This document shows positions 19,002 through 28,264 of a stretch of DNA of 64,000 nt, in pieces. Under the pieces are notes generated by a model. It was not told the DNA's origin. It searched no databases and worked only from the letters and a program-made list of their open reading frames with translations. Origin of the DNA: CAWAHD01 sp963781785. Lineage in GTDB: Bacteria; Planctomycetota; Planctomycetia; Isosphaerales; Isosphaeraceae. How positions within the stretch are numbered: the stretch's first letter is position 1; every line of letters begins with the position of its first letter. A program made the position numbers and the translations under genes. The stretch covers positions 3,286,001 to 3,350,000 of the forward strand of contig CAWAHD010000002.1 in assembly GCA_963781785.1 (NCBI GenBank), in the 5' to 3' direction.

Positions 19002-20215
19002 GTGAACAGGTGGCTTCTCGTTTTCGCGGTGATTGGGTTGGCCGGTGCGCGCGGACGTGCGCAGGACCCGGTGGATAGAAAGGCGCCGCCGCCGTCGGTG
19101 GCCAAGCTCTCGGCCGCATTGCGAGCCGAGGCGTCAAAACTTACCGCGGTGAGCTCCTCAAAACTTTTCGCGGATCTCGCCGACGCGGAGATCGCCAAAA
19201 AGCTCGCCTTATCCGGAGAACAGCGCGACCTAGCGGGACGTCTCGTCGAGCTGACGCGCGATGTGATTCGCGCCTGGCTCGTGAGAGATTTGGAGGCGGT
19301 GCCCGCTCCCTCGGCAGCAGTCCTGGCGGAGCGGCTCTCCGAGTCAGGCGAGCGCGCCCGTGCGCGCGTGGTGGCGCATGCCGAGTCGATTGCCTTGGAG
19401 GGGATCCTGGACCCCGGCCAGGCGCGATCGTGGCGCAAGGCGGCGGGCCGGCGGGCGCAGCCGCTCTTGCCCAGGCGTTTCGCGCTCGTATCGGGGAGGA
19501 AGATGCCCACGGAGGACGTACCGTCCGCCGACTTAGTGGCGGAGTTGCGAGCCGCGGTGCCCAACGAATCGGGCCCGGGGCCTCTGTTTATCATATTGGG
19601 CCACCAACGCGGGAGTCCAGTGGTTCTTTCGAAGGAGCAACAGACCACTGCGCGACGGCTGGAAGAGCTGAGAGCTGCGATCGCCCGGGCGTGGCTGACT
19701 CGCGGCCTCGACGGGAAGACGTTGCCGCCTTGGTCCGCCCTCTTCGAACGCGTCGCATGGAGCGACCGATTTATGGCCAGCGTCTGCACGCACACCGAAG
19801 CGATCGCGCTTGAGAGCATCTTGACCATGGAGCAGGCGGACGGAATCCTGGGGGACTTGTGGAAGAGATCGGGTTTAGGCGCGCTGCTGGATCCTCAACT
19901 CGCCTCCAGGCTCCGTCTTACGAAGCGCAGCAGGAGCAGGTGCGCATCCTGCTGTACGGCAAAGCCATACTTCGAGACGAGCTACCCTATGAGCTATCGC
20001 GAGCGGCGCCTCACCTGAGAAAGATGCCTGATGGCGCGGCGCAACGCGAGCAGATGATCCAAGCTGGTAGGAATCGCTTGGATGAGCAGGATGCGATGAT
20101 CTGGGACGTCCTGACCAGCGCCCAGGCGCGCGCGCTTGCCCGCGTACTCGGCCAGGCAAAGGAAACGGGCCGGCGACCCGCGGAAAAACGCAAGAAATCC
20201 AGCCGTCCGAGCTGA
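19002..20215 (+). CDS. gene 3A: secreted helical protein with six LTxxQ-like motifs, frameshifted
   Basis: GTG 19002 has GGAGG eight bases upstream and gives a clean signal peptide NRWLLVFAVIGLAGARGRA; an upstream ATG at 18978 lacks this spacing. Frame-corrected length is 404 residues. It is almost all helical, with six recurring motifs: LSGEQRDLAGRL, ILDPGQARSW, LSKEQQTTARRL, ILTMEQADGI, LTK.QQEQV and VLTSAQARAL. These resemble the LTxxQ motif of periplasmic Spy/CpxP proteins, used three times over as pairs. Between them is a repeated RAWL.R.L ... RL...ERARARVVAHAESIALE segment. The frame breaks near 19920 (one lost base); the last 100 residues lie in the next frame. Paralogues are at 26443-27681 and 31398-32657. 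Probably a periplasmic chaperone-like or sensor protein (inference). Confidence 0.75.
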
Positions 20216-20337
20216 CCGAAGGGACCGCGTGGGCCAGATTGCATTGGGCTCCCACGGTCGGCGCCGATCGCAATCGCCCGTGTCGAGGAACGGCCAGGCC
20301 TGGCAGAGCGATCGATTCAAGAACGAAAGTTTCGGAA

Positions 20338-23078
20338 ATGGTCAGTGGCCTGTCTGGGAACGTCGAACAGAATTGGCGCGAAGGAGCAACCGGCGCGGCG
20401 ACGACTCTCGCCGTCGTGGTTGCGGTTCTCGTGGTGGACGGCCAGCTCGGTCCTCTTTCCTTTACTCTCCGGCGTGCGATCGCCCTTGCTATGCTCGCGG
20501 CCATCGCCGTTCCGAGTTTCGTGCGGGGCGGTCGCTGGCGAATCGTTCGGCCGGCCGGCGCCATGGCGGCCTTCGTCCTCCTCGCATGGGCCCCTTCCGT
20601 ACCGATCTCACTCGCCGGGTTTCTCGTCGCACTCGCGGCGATCGCGGCGGGGGCCAACCCGTCGGCGCGCGCGATCCAGCTCACCTTTGTTGTCATGCCG
20701 GCATGCCTCATGTACGTGGGATTTCGGTTCGCTTTTGATTTAGCGCCTCAGATCGCAGCGATCATGGAGGCGGTCCCGCGATGCGCCGGGGCATATACCA
20801 ACCACATCCGCGGATTCGACGAGCGGTCGAGCTTTGTTGCGCTTGGCGGGCCGGCAGTCGGGCTGGCTATGTTGTACCTCGTCTGGGGCTGGCGGCTCGA
20901 CCGGGGGATCGGGCGAATCAGCGCGGCGATCGTCATGCCGTTGGGGTGGTTCGCTCTGTTGCCCGCCGTGACGCCCGACGTCGCGGCTGGGCCGATTGCG
21001 GCGTTTGCTCGAGGTGCATGGCATGGTGTCTTCTGGCTGGCGTTTGCCGTCGTGATCGATGGCGTCTGCCCTCGACGCCCAGGTGCGGCTGTTTCACGCA
21101 TTCGAGAACGAACGGCGGCTGCGCCCAGCAGTCCCTGGCTTCCGCTCACGGCGGCGTGTGTCGCCGCGGCGCTGGCCGGGGTCTGTCTCGTCGGCACGGG
21201 GCTGATCGGCCCAGCGGCTGGCCGGTCGATCCGCGTTCACAATTATGGCGGCCTCGACTGGGACCGGCCGGTCTATGGCCAGTTCGGGGTGTTCCGCGGC
21301 GGAATGTTTGGGCTTTTGCCCGTCTACTGTCGCGCTGAGGGGTATGATTTCGACGTCATCGAGCACTTTCAGGAGACTGCGCCGAGAAAGACGCCCGGTT
21401 CGCGCAACGGATCGGACGCAGCCTCCGCGCGCACGGATGCCGAGTCGACCAAGGCGCACGCGGACGCGCCATCAATTTCGACGGGCGGGGCAGACAGTGC
21501 AACGCCGTTTGGCAGCGCCGAGCGCAGGTCTTCCGCGCCGATCCGTGCGATCGTCGGCGCGGCCGGCGCTACGGCCGCCACCGGCGCACCTTCCACAAAG
21601 GTCGCCTCGCGTCCCACTGACACAATCGAGCTGGCCGATCTCGACAAAACCCAGATCCTGATCCTGATCAATTCTCCAAAGCTCTGGGATGACGGCCAGC
21701 GCCGCCTGATTCTCGACTTCGTGGCGAGGGGCGGAAGCTTGCTGATCCTTGGCGATCACACCGATGTCTTCGGCCTCATGCGCGGGTTCAACAGTTTGCT
21801 CGAGCCGATCGGCATCCGTTTCCGTTTCGACTCGGCATACAAGGCACGTCAGACCTGGCGCGGCTGCCAGGCCGCAGCTCCTGACGCCGTCGCCTCAGGC
21901 TGGGACGGCGACAACCCCGGCGTCGCAGTCGGCGCATCTTTTGAGCTGAGCGGAAATGCGCGGCCGCTTCTGGTGGGACGCTACGCATTTTCCGACGCCG
22001 GGATGCGGGAGAATACGATGGGCAGCTTTCTGGGAAACTACCACTACGACCGCGGCGAACGGCTGGGCGATGTGGTTCTCGTCGCGACGGTCACGCACGG
22101 CCGCGGCCGCATTGTCGTCTGGGGCGACACGTCGGCCTTTCAGGGCGGACTGAGCACCCAGTACCGCACGGTCGTCGGGCCGATGCTCGCGTGGCTGTCA
22201 CGGCCAGCCGCGTGGACCGAACGTCCTTTCGTCCGGATCGCCGCGGCGGTTGGGTTACTGACAGCTCTGTTGTGGTGCTGGATCGTCGCAGCCCCGCCGA
22301 AAGAAATCGCCGCCATTGCGGTGAGTTTACTCGTGGGGCTCGCGATCCCCTGGCGCTGAGCCTGCCGAACCTCGACGCGCGGCCGCATGTTGGTCGTGAC
22401 TCCTTTCTGATCGACCGGTCGCACATGGAGGCAGCCGGGCATTATGAGGCAAAGGTCAACCCGATCGGGCCGCTCTATACCAACCTGCTGCGGTCCGGCT
22501 TCCGCGTCCTCGACATGGATGATTGGGATCCGGCGGCGATCGAGCGCGGTCGGGGTGTCGCGTTCGTCGCGCCGCAAAAGTCGTTCACACACCGAGAAGT
22601 CGCAGAGTTGCTGCGGGCTGAGGAAGACGGCGCGATCGTCATCTTGGCCACGGGTCAGCCAGATTCGGCCGGCTCGCGCCCGCTCCTCGAAGCCCATGGC
22701 TTGGGCCTCGCGCCACGGCCGTTGGGAACGGTCACGCCCGCCGAGCCAATGGCCAGCCGGCGTGAGCGCGAACGGCAACCTCGGTTCCTGGATGCCTGGC
22801 CGATCGTCACGGCCGATGAGGCCGACCCGGCTAAGCTCCCCGGCGTCCAGGTGATCTACCGGCAAGGTGATGATGTCGTGGCGCTCTTTCGGCGCATGGG
22901 CCGCGGGGGCTTCCTCGTCATCTCCGACACGCGGTTCTTCTCCGACATGAACGTGGAGGGTATGTCGGGCTACTGGCTTGGCAACCTGGCTTTTATTCAC
23001 GATATGTTCCAGCGCTATCTCGGAGCCGACCCGGACGCTGTGAAACCGCTGTTCCGCTCACCGGAGAAGCCGCGGTGA
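20338..23078 (+). CDS. gene 4A: large membrane protein with two DUF4350/GATase1-like domains, frameshifted
   Basis: ATG 20338; frame-corrected length about 913 residues. There are roughly nine N-terminal transmembrane segments up to residue 310 (LAVVVAVLVVDGQLGPLSF, GWFALLPAVTPDVAAGP, VAAALAGVCLVGTGLIG), then conserved SIRVHNYGGLDWDRPVYG. The first extracytoplasmic domain carries ILILINSPK, RGGSLLILGDHTDVFGLM, GIRFRFDS and GRGRIVVWGDTSAFQ. Two more membrane helices are followed by a second domain of the same type (FLIDRSH, VAFVAPQ, GFLVISDTRFFSDMNVEG). The GDxxF-like motifs and glutamine-amidotransferase-like fold pattern match DUF4350/GldG-type proteins, which lack a catalytic Cys. One base is lost near 22354, so uncorrected translation stops at 22359. 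Function unknown. Confidence 0.75.
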
Positions 23079-23103
23079 CAGAACCGGTGCCGGGGCGACC
23101 ATC

Positions 23104-23883
23104 ATGACAATAACGCTCGACGAACCTCGCACGATTCGACGCTTCTCGCTCGCCCATCCCACCGAGCGTGTTGACACACCATGCGGCGCAGCGGCCGCGG
23201 TCCTCGTTTGCGGCTGGACGTTTGCGGCGGATCGCCGGGTGGACCCGCATTACGCGTGGACGTCGGTCGCGGCAGTGCTAGCGTCCGCGATGCTTTTGCG
23301 CCCGATCGCGAGGCGCGGGCTTTTTCGGCGTGCCTGCATCGCGTTGGTTCAAATCATCGCCACGCTCACGGTTTTCTTCACCGCCAATCGGGTACTGAAC
23401 GGCTGGGCGGAACGCGCGCCGCGGTTTGGCAGCGCGTCCACGGTCGCGTCGACCGTGCTGAACCTGGTTGGGTATCACACGGCGGCAGAGCGCGGGCTCT
23501 TGCTCATCGACCACCCCGAGGGACTTGTGACGATCGTCCCGTCGATGGAAACGCTCGCGCTGGTCCCGCTGTTGCTTGTTTGGCTCGGTTGGATCGCATT
23601 GCGGTTGGTCCGGGGCCATCGTGACCTGTTCGTGCCTGCGATCGTCGGTCTGGGAGCGACGCTGCTGGTGGCGATCGCGCGATATGTGGTACTGCTCGCG
23701 GTCTACGTCGAGCACGACGGCATCCTGTCCGCCGGCACGGGGCAGGCGGCACTGGACTTGTTCACCTCGCCGTGGATCACGTGTTTCTTCCTCATGATCG
23801 CCGGGCTTGCCGCCGATCGCGCCAGCCGGATGCTGGTGAAAGGCACCGCGGCGCACGCGGCGCCCGGCCACCGGCCCGCATGA
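23104..23883 (+). CDS. gene 5A, N-terminal part: multi-pass membrane protein
   Basis: A 259-residue polytopic membrane protein with about six helices (AAAAVLVCGWTFAA, ALVQIIATLTVFFTANRVL, LVPLLLVWLGWIALRLV, LVAIARYVVLLAVYVEHDG, WITCFFLMIAGLAADRAS). In unit B the equivalent region is fused in frame to the following domain pair as one 819-residue protein. Here the frame ends in TGA that overlaps the ATG of the next segment (ATGA at 23880-23883). Either a one-base loss split the gene, or unit A uses two translationally coupled genes. It follows gene 4A after 25 bases. The helix order and an Arg (IARYVVLL) followed by His recall exosortases, but no Cys nucleophile is present. Confidence 0.75.
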   Translation: MTITLDEPRTIRRFSLAHPTERVDTPCGAAAAVLVCGWTFAADRRVDPHYAWTSVAAVLASAMLLRPIARRGLFRRACIALVQIIATLTVFFTANRVLNGWAERAPRFGSASTVASTVLNLVGYHTAAERGLLLIDHPEGLVTIVPSMETLALVPLLLVWLGWIALRLVRGHRDLFVPAIVGLGATLLVAIARYVVLLAVYVEHDGILSAGTGQAALDLFTSPWITCFFLMIAGLAADRASRMLVKGTAAHAAPGHRPA

Positions 23884-25550
23884 TCGTGGTTTCCGCTGGC
23901 GCGATCGCCCTAGTAGGCACCGCATCGGGCATTGCCTTGTGCTTCGCTCCGCCCGGGACGGGAAAGGCCGGCCGGATCCTGATCGACGACCGCTACTGCG
24001 GAATCTGGGAACCCACGGCGCGGCAGCTCGACACGGAATGGTACGGCGATTTCCCCACCTATAGCTTCACGTCGCTCGCCGAGTGGCTGGGGAGATGGTA
24101 CTCGGTCGACGCGAATACCTCGAAGCCCTATGACGACGAATTGCTATCGCGGTACGACGTGCTGATCCTCAAGACTCCGGAGGAACGGATTCCGGAGACG
24201 GAGACAGCCGCGATCGACCGGTTCGTCCGCCGGGGTGGCGGGCTGCTTCTGGTCGGCGACCACACCAATCTGCTGGGAATGGGCACGCACCTCAACGCAC
24301 TGTCTGCCAAGAACGGGATTCGCTTCCGGTATGACTCGGTCTCCGATGGCCTGACGGGTGGTTTCGTGGAGTGCGTGCAGCCCTGGATCGGCCGGCACGT
24401 CGGTGCCCTTCACGTGGACAAGCTCGATTTCATGACCTCGTGTTCGCTTCAAATCTCGGGCGCCGCACAAACCGTCCTCGCGGCGGACAACTGCCGCCGT
24501 GAACCGCACGACTATGCCGGATCAAGCTACTTCGGCCGGCATGGCCCGCATCCTGAGATGGAGCACGGTAGGACGGTTCTGGCCGCGACCGTGCGCGTCG
24601 AACGCGGCCAGATCGCCGCGTTCACCGACAGCACGGTCTGGTCATCGTTCGCCGTGTTCAGCCATGACCGAGAGAAGCTGGCGATGGATCTCGTCCGGAT
24701 GCTGAACCGGGAGCAACGCCCGTACGAGCTGCCGATCGGTTGCGCTGCCGTCGCCATCGCGCTCTGCGCGGTATTCCTCGCAATGTGGATGGTCCGCTCG
24801 GGAATGGCGCTGCCGGCAGTGCTCTTCGGTCTCGCGGGCTTCTGGTCCGGCGCCCTGGCGGCCGAGGGCCTCCATCGCTCGATCTACGCATGGCCCGAGC
24901 CCAATATTCCTGTCTCGGAAGTGACGTTCCTCTGGCAGGGAGGCGCGTGTGCTTATCCTCCCGTCCTCGGAACGCCCGGATCCCTGCCGGCCGACCGCTG
25001 CTTCGACACTCTGCTCGTCTCGGTCCAGCGTCTTGGGCTGGTGCCGCGAGTTGCGTACACGTTCGACGACGATTTCCTCAAACCCGAGACGCGCGCGATG
25101 TTCGTGGTTGCGCCTGTGAACACACCGCCCGCCCGGACGATGGCTCGTTTGCGAGAATTCGTTCGCAGGGGTGGTAGCCTGATCGTCCTGGACGACAGCC
25201 GGATCGGCGAGCGCGGCAGCGCCAAGGATTTCTTGGGCCTGTTCGACGCCACGATCACCTATCACGGGGCACAAGGCCAGGGTGCCAACCTGCGGCCGCA
25301 CGTTCATCTCGGCGGTGGCATGGTACCGCTCAAGGTTCCCGCCGCCGATGCGTTCGTGGCACGGAAGCTCTACGAACAAGGGCAGGTCATCTACATGTTG
25401 GATGCGGCCGACTTCTCGCGCCAGGGAATGGGCCACTGCTTCGCTCGGCCCTGGAAGACCGCCCGGGCCAGATACGAAACGGTTTTCACCCTGTTCCGCG
25501 ATGTGCTGCGGATTGCCCCCGCCGACCGGCGGTTTTATGGCATCCTCTGA
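23880..25550 (+). CDS. gene 5A, C-terminal part: two DUF4350/GATase1-like domains
   Basis: About 556 residues from ATG 23880. One N-terminal helix (IVVSAGAIALVGTASGIAL) precedes a conserved RILIDDRYCGIWEPTARQLD. The first soluble domain has DVLILKTPE, RRGGGLLLVGDHTNLLGMG, GIRFRYDS and AAFTDSTVWSSFAVFSH. Two transmembrane helices follow (about 24730-24870). The second domain has FVVAPVNTPPARTMARLREF, RRGGSLIVLDDSRIG and GQVIYMLDAADFSRQGMG. The two-domain plan and GDHT motif show it is an ancient paralogue of gene 4. The sequence is very close to 36.5-38.2 kb at both protein and DNA level, especially the last 600 bases. Role unknown; it sits in the cytoplasmic membrane with domains on the outer side (inference). 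Confidence 0.8.
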   Translation: MIVVSAGAIALVGTASGIALCFAPPGTGKAGRILIDDRYCGIWEPTARQLDTEWYGDFPTYSFTSLAEWLGRWYSVDANTSKPYDDELLSRYDVLILKTPEERIPETETAAIDRFVRRGGGLLLVGDHTNLLGMGTHLNALSAKNGIRFRYDSVSDGLTGGFVECVQPWIGRHVGALHVDKLDFMTSCSLQISGAAQTVLAADNCRREPHDYAGSSYFGRHGPHPEMEHGRTVLAATVRVERGQIAAFTDSTVWSSFAVFSHDREKLAMDLVRMLNREQRPYELPIGCAAVAIALCAVFLAMWMVRSGMALPAVLFGLAGFWSGALAAEGLHRSIYAWPEPNIPVSEVTFLWQGGACAYPPVLGTPGSLPADRCFDTLLVSVQRLGLVPRVAYTFDDDFLKPETRAMFVVAPVNTPPARTMARLREFVRRGGSLIVLDDSRIGERGSAKDFLGLFDATITYHGAQGQGANLRPHVHLGGGMVPLKVPAADAFVARKLYEQGQVIYMLDAADFSRQGMGHCFARPWKTARARYETVFTLFRDVLRIAPADRRFYGIL

Positions 25551-25556
25551 TGATTT

Positions 25557-25647
25557 GACGGGCAGGATGCCCGTCCCCCACCCCGGTCATTTGACGGGCA
25601 GGATGCCCGTCCCCCACCTCGGTCATTTGACGGGCAGGATGCCCGTT
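25557..25647. repeat. three tandem hairpin repeats after gene 5A
   Basis: GACGGGCAGGATGCCCGTC (8-bp stem, 3-base loop) at 25557, 25593 and 25629, exactly 36 bases apart; the last copy has one mismatch. The first lies seven bases after the gene 5A stop codon. Related arrays are at 38189-38243 and 40803-40914. They may act as transcription terminators or as REP-like elements. Confidence 0.85.
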
Positions 25648-25655
25648 CCCCGTCG

Positions 25656-26442
25656 GCTTTAATTGAGGCAAAGGCAAGGAGTTTCGATTCCACGGTGCCA
25701 CGGCGTGTGGCCCTGGTGAGCATTTCTGGGTGCCACTGGTCGTTCCCGACCAGTGTCTTCATTCCTTCGACGAACAGGGCTCATGAATTCGCTTGACGGT
25801 CTTAGGGTGGCCACTCATGGCCGCTTTAGTGTAACCCGGCAATCGCCCTCGGCCAAGGACCGGAGGTCGTCGGTCCTCCCGCCAAATGCACTGGTCGAGT
25901 ACGACCAGTGGCACAACCAAGAATGATCACCATCGCCAGCCACCTGAGCGAGGGAACGTGACACAGGTCCTTGTCTGCATCCGGGTTATCACTGATTCAA
26001 CGGTATTGCCCCTAACCCCCCTTCGCAAGGGAGGGAAAAGGGCGCGACAGAATCGGGGGGAACGCGTGCCTTTCGAAAGACCAAGTTTTCATCAACCCAC
26101 TCTCGCCCGGCCTTCGGCCACCCTCTCCCGACCAGGGCGAGGGGGAACAAGAGAACGCGGCTCACTCCCAATTGTTCTGTCTCCTCACGAGGGGGAGGGT
26201 GGCCGAAGGCCGGGCGAGAGTGGCTGGCTCATGTTTAAGCACAATCGCGAGGATCGTGTCTCATCGTTCACGGTGCGGTGCTGCTGCTCGGTCAAAGGCA
26301 CTCCAGGCCACACGACATCCCTCCTCGCGGTTCCACGATCATAGACAGTGGTTTGATCGGCGCCCGCGTCGCGCGGTAAACTCCGCGATCAGCGGCCATG
26401 CGCCAATCAAGGATCCGGGGCGCCCGGGAGGAACGGAAATCC
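25656..26442. other. intergenic repeat-bearing spacer between unit A and gene 3C
   Basis: No gene is supported. It contains palindromic pieces of the type cactggtcg...cgaccagtg (about 25735-25755 and 25890-25915), a CCCCCTTCGCAAGGG-type hairpin at about 26014-26036 that recurs at 40980 and 41140, and the second copy of the 117-bp hairpin (26102-26218). Confidence 0.6.
26102..26218. repeat. 117-bp hairpin repeat, copy 2
   Basis: Identical in all 117 bases to 14891-15007. The following bases 26221-26253 also match 15011-15042 closely (…atgttt.agcacaatcg.gaggat) and then diverge. Confidence 0.9.
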
Positions 26443-27681
26443 GTGCGGCTCTTCGTCACGTTCGCTGCGCTCACCGGTGCGGCTCTTGCCTTATCTGCGT
26501 ATGCACAGGACGGTCCCAGGCCCGGAACGACGCAGGAGCGCGCGCCGGCCGTTTTCATCGAGAAGATCAAGAAGGAGGCCGCGCAGATTGAATCGGCCAA
26601 GCTCTCGCTGCTCTTCACGGCCGCTGCCGGCCCCGAAATTCACAAAGAGCTTGGCCTGGATCAGAAACAGATCGACCTTGTCCGTCGCTTGGAGAAACTG
26701 ACCCGCGAAATCACCAGGGACTGGCTGCTCCGCGGCCTGGACGCGGATCCCCCGCCGTTACCGGCGATTCTGGCCGAACGCTTGTCGGAGCGAGGGGATC
26801 GGCTGCGCGCCCGACTTGTCGAGCATGCCGAGGCGATGGTACTTGAGGGCATTCTGTCCCAAGAGCAGGCGCAATCATGGCGCAGAGCAACAGGCCGAAA
26901 ACCGGAACGGCTTCTGGCGGGGCGATTCGGGCCGCCTGGCCTCGCGGAAACCGATCCCAACCCTTCAGTGTCGCAGTTGGCGGGATGTCTGCAATCCGCC
27001 GGGTCCAGTTGCAAACGTGCTGGGGAAATTCTCATGATCCTGCTGGGCTGGCCCGGGATGCGAGAGGCATTCCCGAATGGGATAGGCCACCTGGATCCCC
27101 TGGGGCAAAAAATGGCGCGCTCGCGGATGCCCAAGATTGAACTCCCGAAACGGCAAGCCGACCTGGTAGCGAAACTCGACGGTCTGACCATGGCCATCTG
27201 GCGGGCCTGGCTGACGCGAGGTCTGGATAGGGATCCCCTTCCTCCCCAGCACGTGCTGGCCCAAAGGCTGGCGTCGCGCGAGCCGCTCAGAGAGAGCCTC
27301 GGTGCCCACACCGAGGCGATCGTGCTGGAGGGCATCGTGACTGCGGACCAGGCGGAGCGTTGCCTGATCCTGTTTTGGCGGGCGAGCGGCGTGCGCGCTC
27401 TGCTCGACCCTGCATTGGTGTCGAGGTTGCGACTCTCGAGGGCGCAGTGTGAAGAGGTGCTCCTCTTGATCAAGACCAAGGAGCATGTTGCCGCCGAGGA
27501 CGAGATTGTTTCTCGGCCGCCGCGGTCCATCGATGCCGATCGCCCTGAGTTACAGGAATGGACTGCGGGATGGGACCGCGTGGCCCACCGTCATCAGGAT
27601 GAAATTGATGCGCTCATCTGGGAAGTGCTGATCCCGTCACAGGCCCGCGCGTTCAGACGAATCCTGAACGATCCCCAATAG
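26443..27681 (+). CDS. gene 3C: stand-alone paralogue of the six-LTxxQ secreted protein
   Basis: 412 residues, frame intact. GTG 26443 has GGAGGAA eleven bases upstream and gives the signal peptide RLFVTFAALTGAALALSAYAQ. Six LTxxQ-like motifs occur in the same order as in genes 3A and 3B: LDQKQIDLVRRL, ILSQEQAQSW, LPKRQADLVAKL, IVTADQAERC, LSRAQCEEVL, VLIPSQARAF. Conserved LTREITRDWLLRGL and RLSERGDRLRARLVEHAEAM segments sit between them. It lies between operon units A and B, followed after five bases by an XRE regulator. It may be the surviving gene of a further, otherwise lost unit, or a shared component. Likely periplasmic; function unknown. Confidence 0.8.
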   Translation: MRLFVTFAALTGAALALSAYAQDGPRPGTTQERAPAVFIEKIKKEAAQIESAKLSLLFTAAAGPEIHKELGLDQKQIDLVRRLEKLTREITRDWLLRGLDADPPPLPAILAERLSERGDRLRARLVEHAEAMVLEGILSQEQAQSWRRATGRKPERLLAGRFGPPGLAETDPNPSVSQLAGCLQSAGSSCKRAGEILMILLGWPGMREAFPNGIGHLDPLGQKMARSRMPKIELPKRQADLVAKLDGLTMAIWRAWLTRGLDRDPLPPQHVLAQRLASREPLRESLGAHTEAIVLEGIVTADQAERCLILFWRASGVRALLDPALVSRLRLSRAQCEEVLLLIKTKEHVAAEDEIVSRPPRSIDADRPELQEWTAGWDRVAHRHQDEIDALIWEVLIPSQARAFRRILNDPQ

Positions 27682-27686
27682 CCGCC

Positions 27687-28022
27687 GTGGCGTACGACGA
27701 CGACGGCAAGGCAACGGGAGCGCTCCCCGTTGAAGGTGACTGGATTGAGGCTCTCGTGGTCATTCCCCGCATCGAGGAAGCGACGCTACGCCAGGTGCGG
27801 GAAGCCCGCGAGAGATCGCAGGAAGAAGTCGCCAAGAAACTTCACATCAAGCAAGCAGCGGTCTCGAAGCTCGAACGCCGCACGGACATGTACCTGAGCA
27901 CTCTGCGCGGCTTTATTGAAGCAATGGGGGGCAAGCTCGAAATTGTTGCTCGCTTTCCCAACCGTGCCGTGCGCATCACGCAGTTCGAGATGCTTGACCC
28001 GGAACAGCGCCGGCAGGGATAG
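27687..28022 (+). CDS. XRE-family helix-turn-helix protein (HigA-like), orphan
   Basis: 111 residues from GTG 27687. A helix-turn-helix of the Xre/Cro type lies at about residues 33-62 (LRQVREARERSQEEVAKKL then QAAVSKLERRTDM), followed by LRGFIEAMGGKLEIVARFP, typical of HigA-type antitoxins. A HigB/RelE toxin gene would normally lie next to it, but none is visible on either side. It begins five bases after gene 3C and ends 35 bases before the conserved leader of unit B, so it could regulate that leader's palindrome (inference). The first 28 residues have no match to the family core. Confidence 0.8.
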   Translation: MAYDDDGKATGALPVEGDWIEALVVIPRIEEATLRQVREARERSQEEVAKKLHIKQAAVSKLERRTDMYLSTLRGFIEAMGGKLEIVARFPNRAVRITQFEMLDPEQRRQG

Positions 28023-28076
28023 ACGAACCGATTGCAGCCCTTGGCCATTGAGCTCCCCGTGGCAGCCCACGAAAGT

Positions 28077-28094
28077 CAGACGTCACGATGTCTG
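28077..28094. promoter_or_regulatory. operator-like palindrome upstream of unit B
   Basis: CAGACGT-CACG-ATGTCTG, the counterpart of the perfect palindrome at 15596-15613, with one arm mismatch. It lies 55 bases after the XRE gene. Confidence 0.4.
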
Positions 28095-28159
28095 CCTCTC
28101 GCCAATTGTGTAGGTAGCAACAGTGCCAAAAAATATTCCGATTTATTTTTGGAATTGAC

Positions 28160-28188
28160 TTGACAGCTCTGCGTGGCACTCTTTTAAT
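28160..28188 (+). promoter_or_regulatory. sigma70-type promoter of operon unit B
   Basis: TTGACA (28160-28165), a 17-base spacer and TTTAAT (28183-28188), conserved in position and spacing with unit A. It predicts a leader of about 70 bases before GTG 28265. Confidence 0.6.
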
Positions 28189-28264
28189 AAGCCAGATCTG
28201 GTCCTGAATCTGCTGCACATTCCTTGCCTCTTCTGGGTCAACAACCGAATCTGGACACGACTGG

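Larger units (their letters stand above)
15577..25655 (+). repeat. duplicated five-gene operon, unit A
   Basis: This block contains, in order, genes 1A to 5A plus a conserved leader and a terminal hairpin-repeat tail. It corresponds gene for gene to 28057-38250 (unit B). Similarity is strongest in the leader, gene 1, the central part of gene 4 and gene 5, and weak in genes 2 and 3. The frames of genes 1A, 2A, 3A, 4A and 5A are each interrupted by one or two single-base shifts. Unit B has fewer. Confidence 0.9.

Noticed and set aside
25557..25647. CRISPR-like array (regular repeats with spacers)
   Set aside because: Repeats are only 19 bases, spacers are 17 bases and nearly identical to each other, only three copies, and no cas gene is present. 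They are hairpin repeats.
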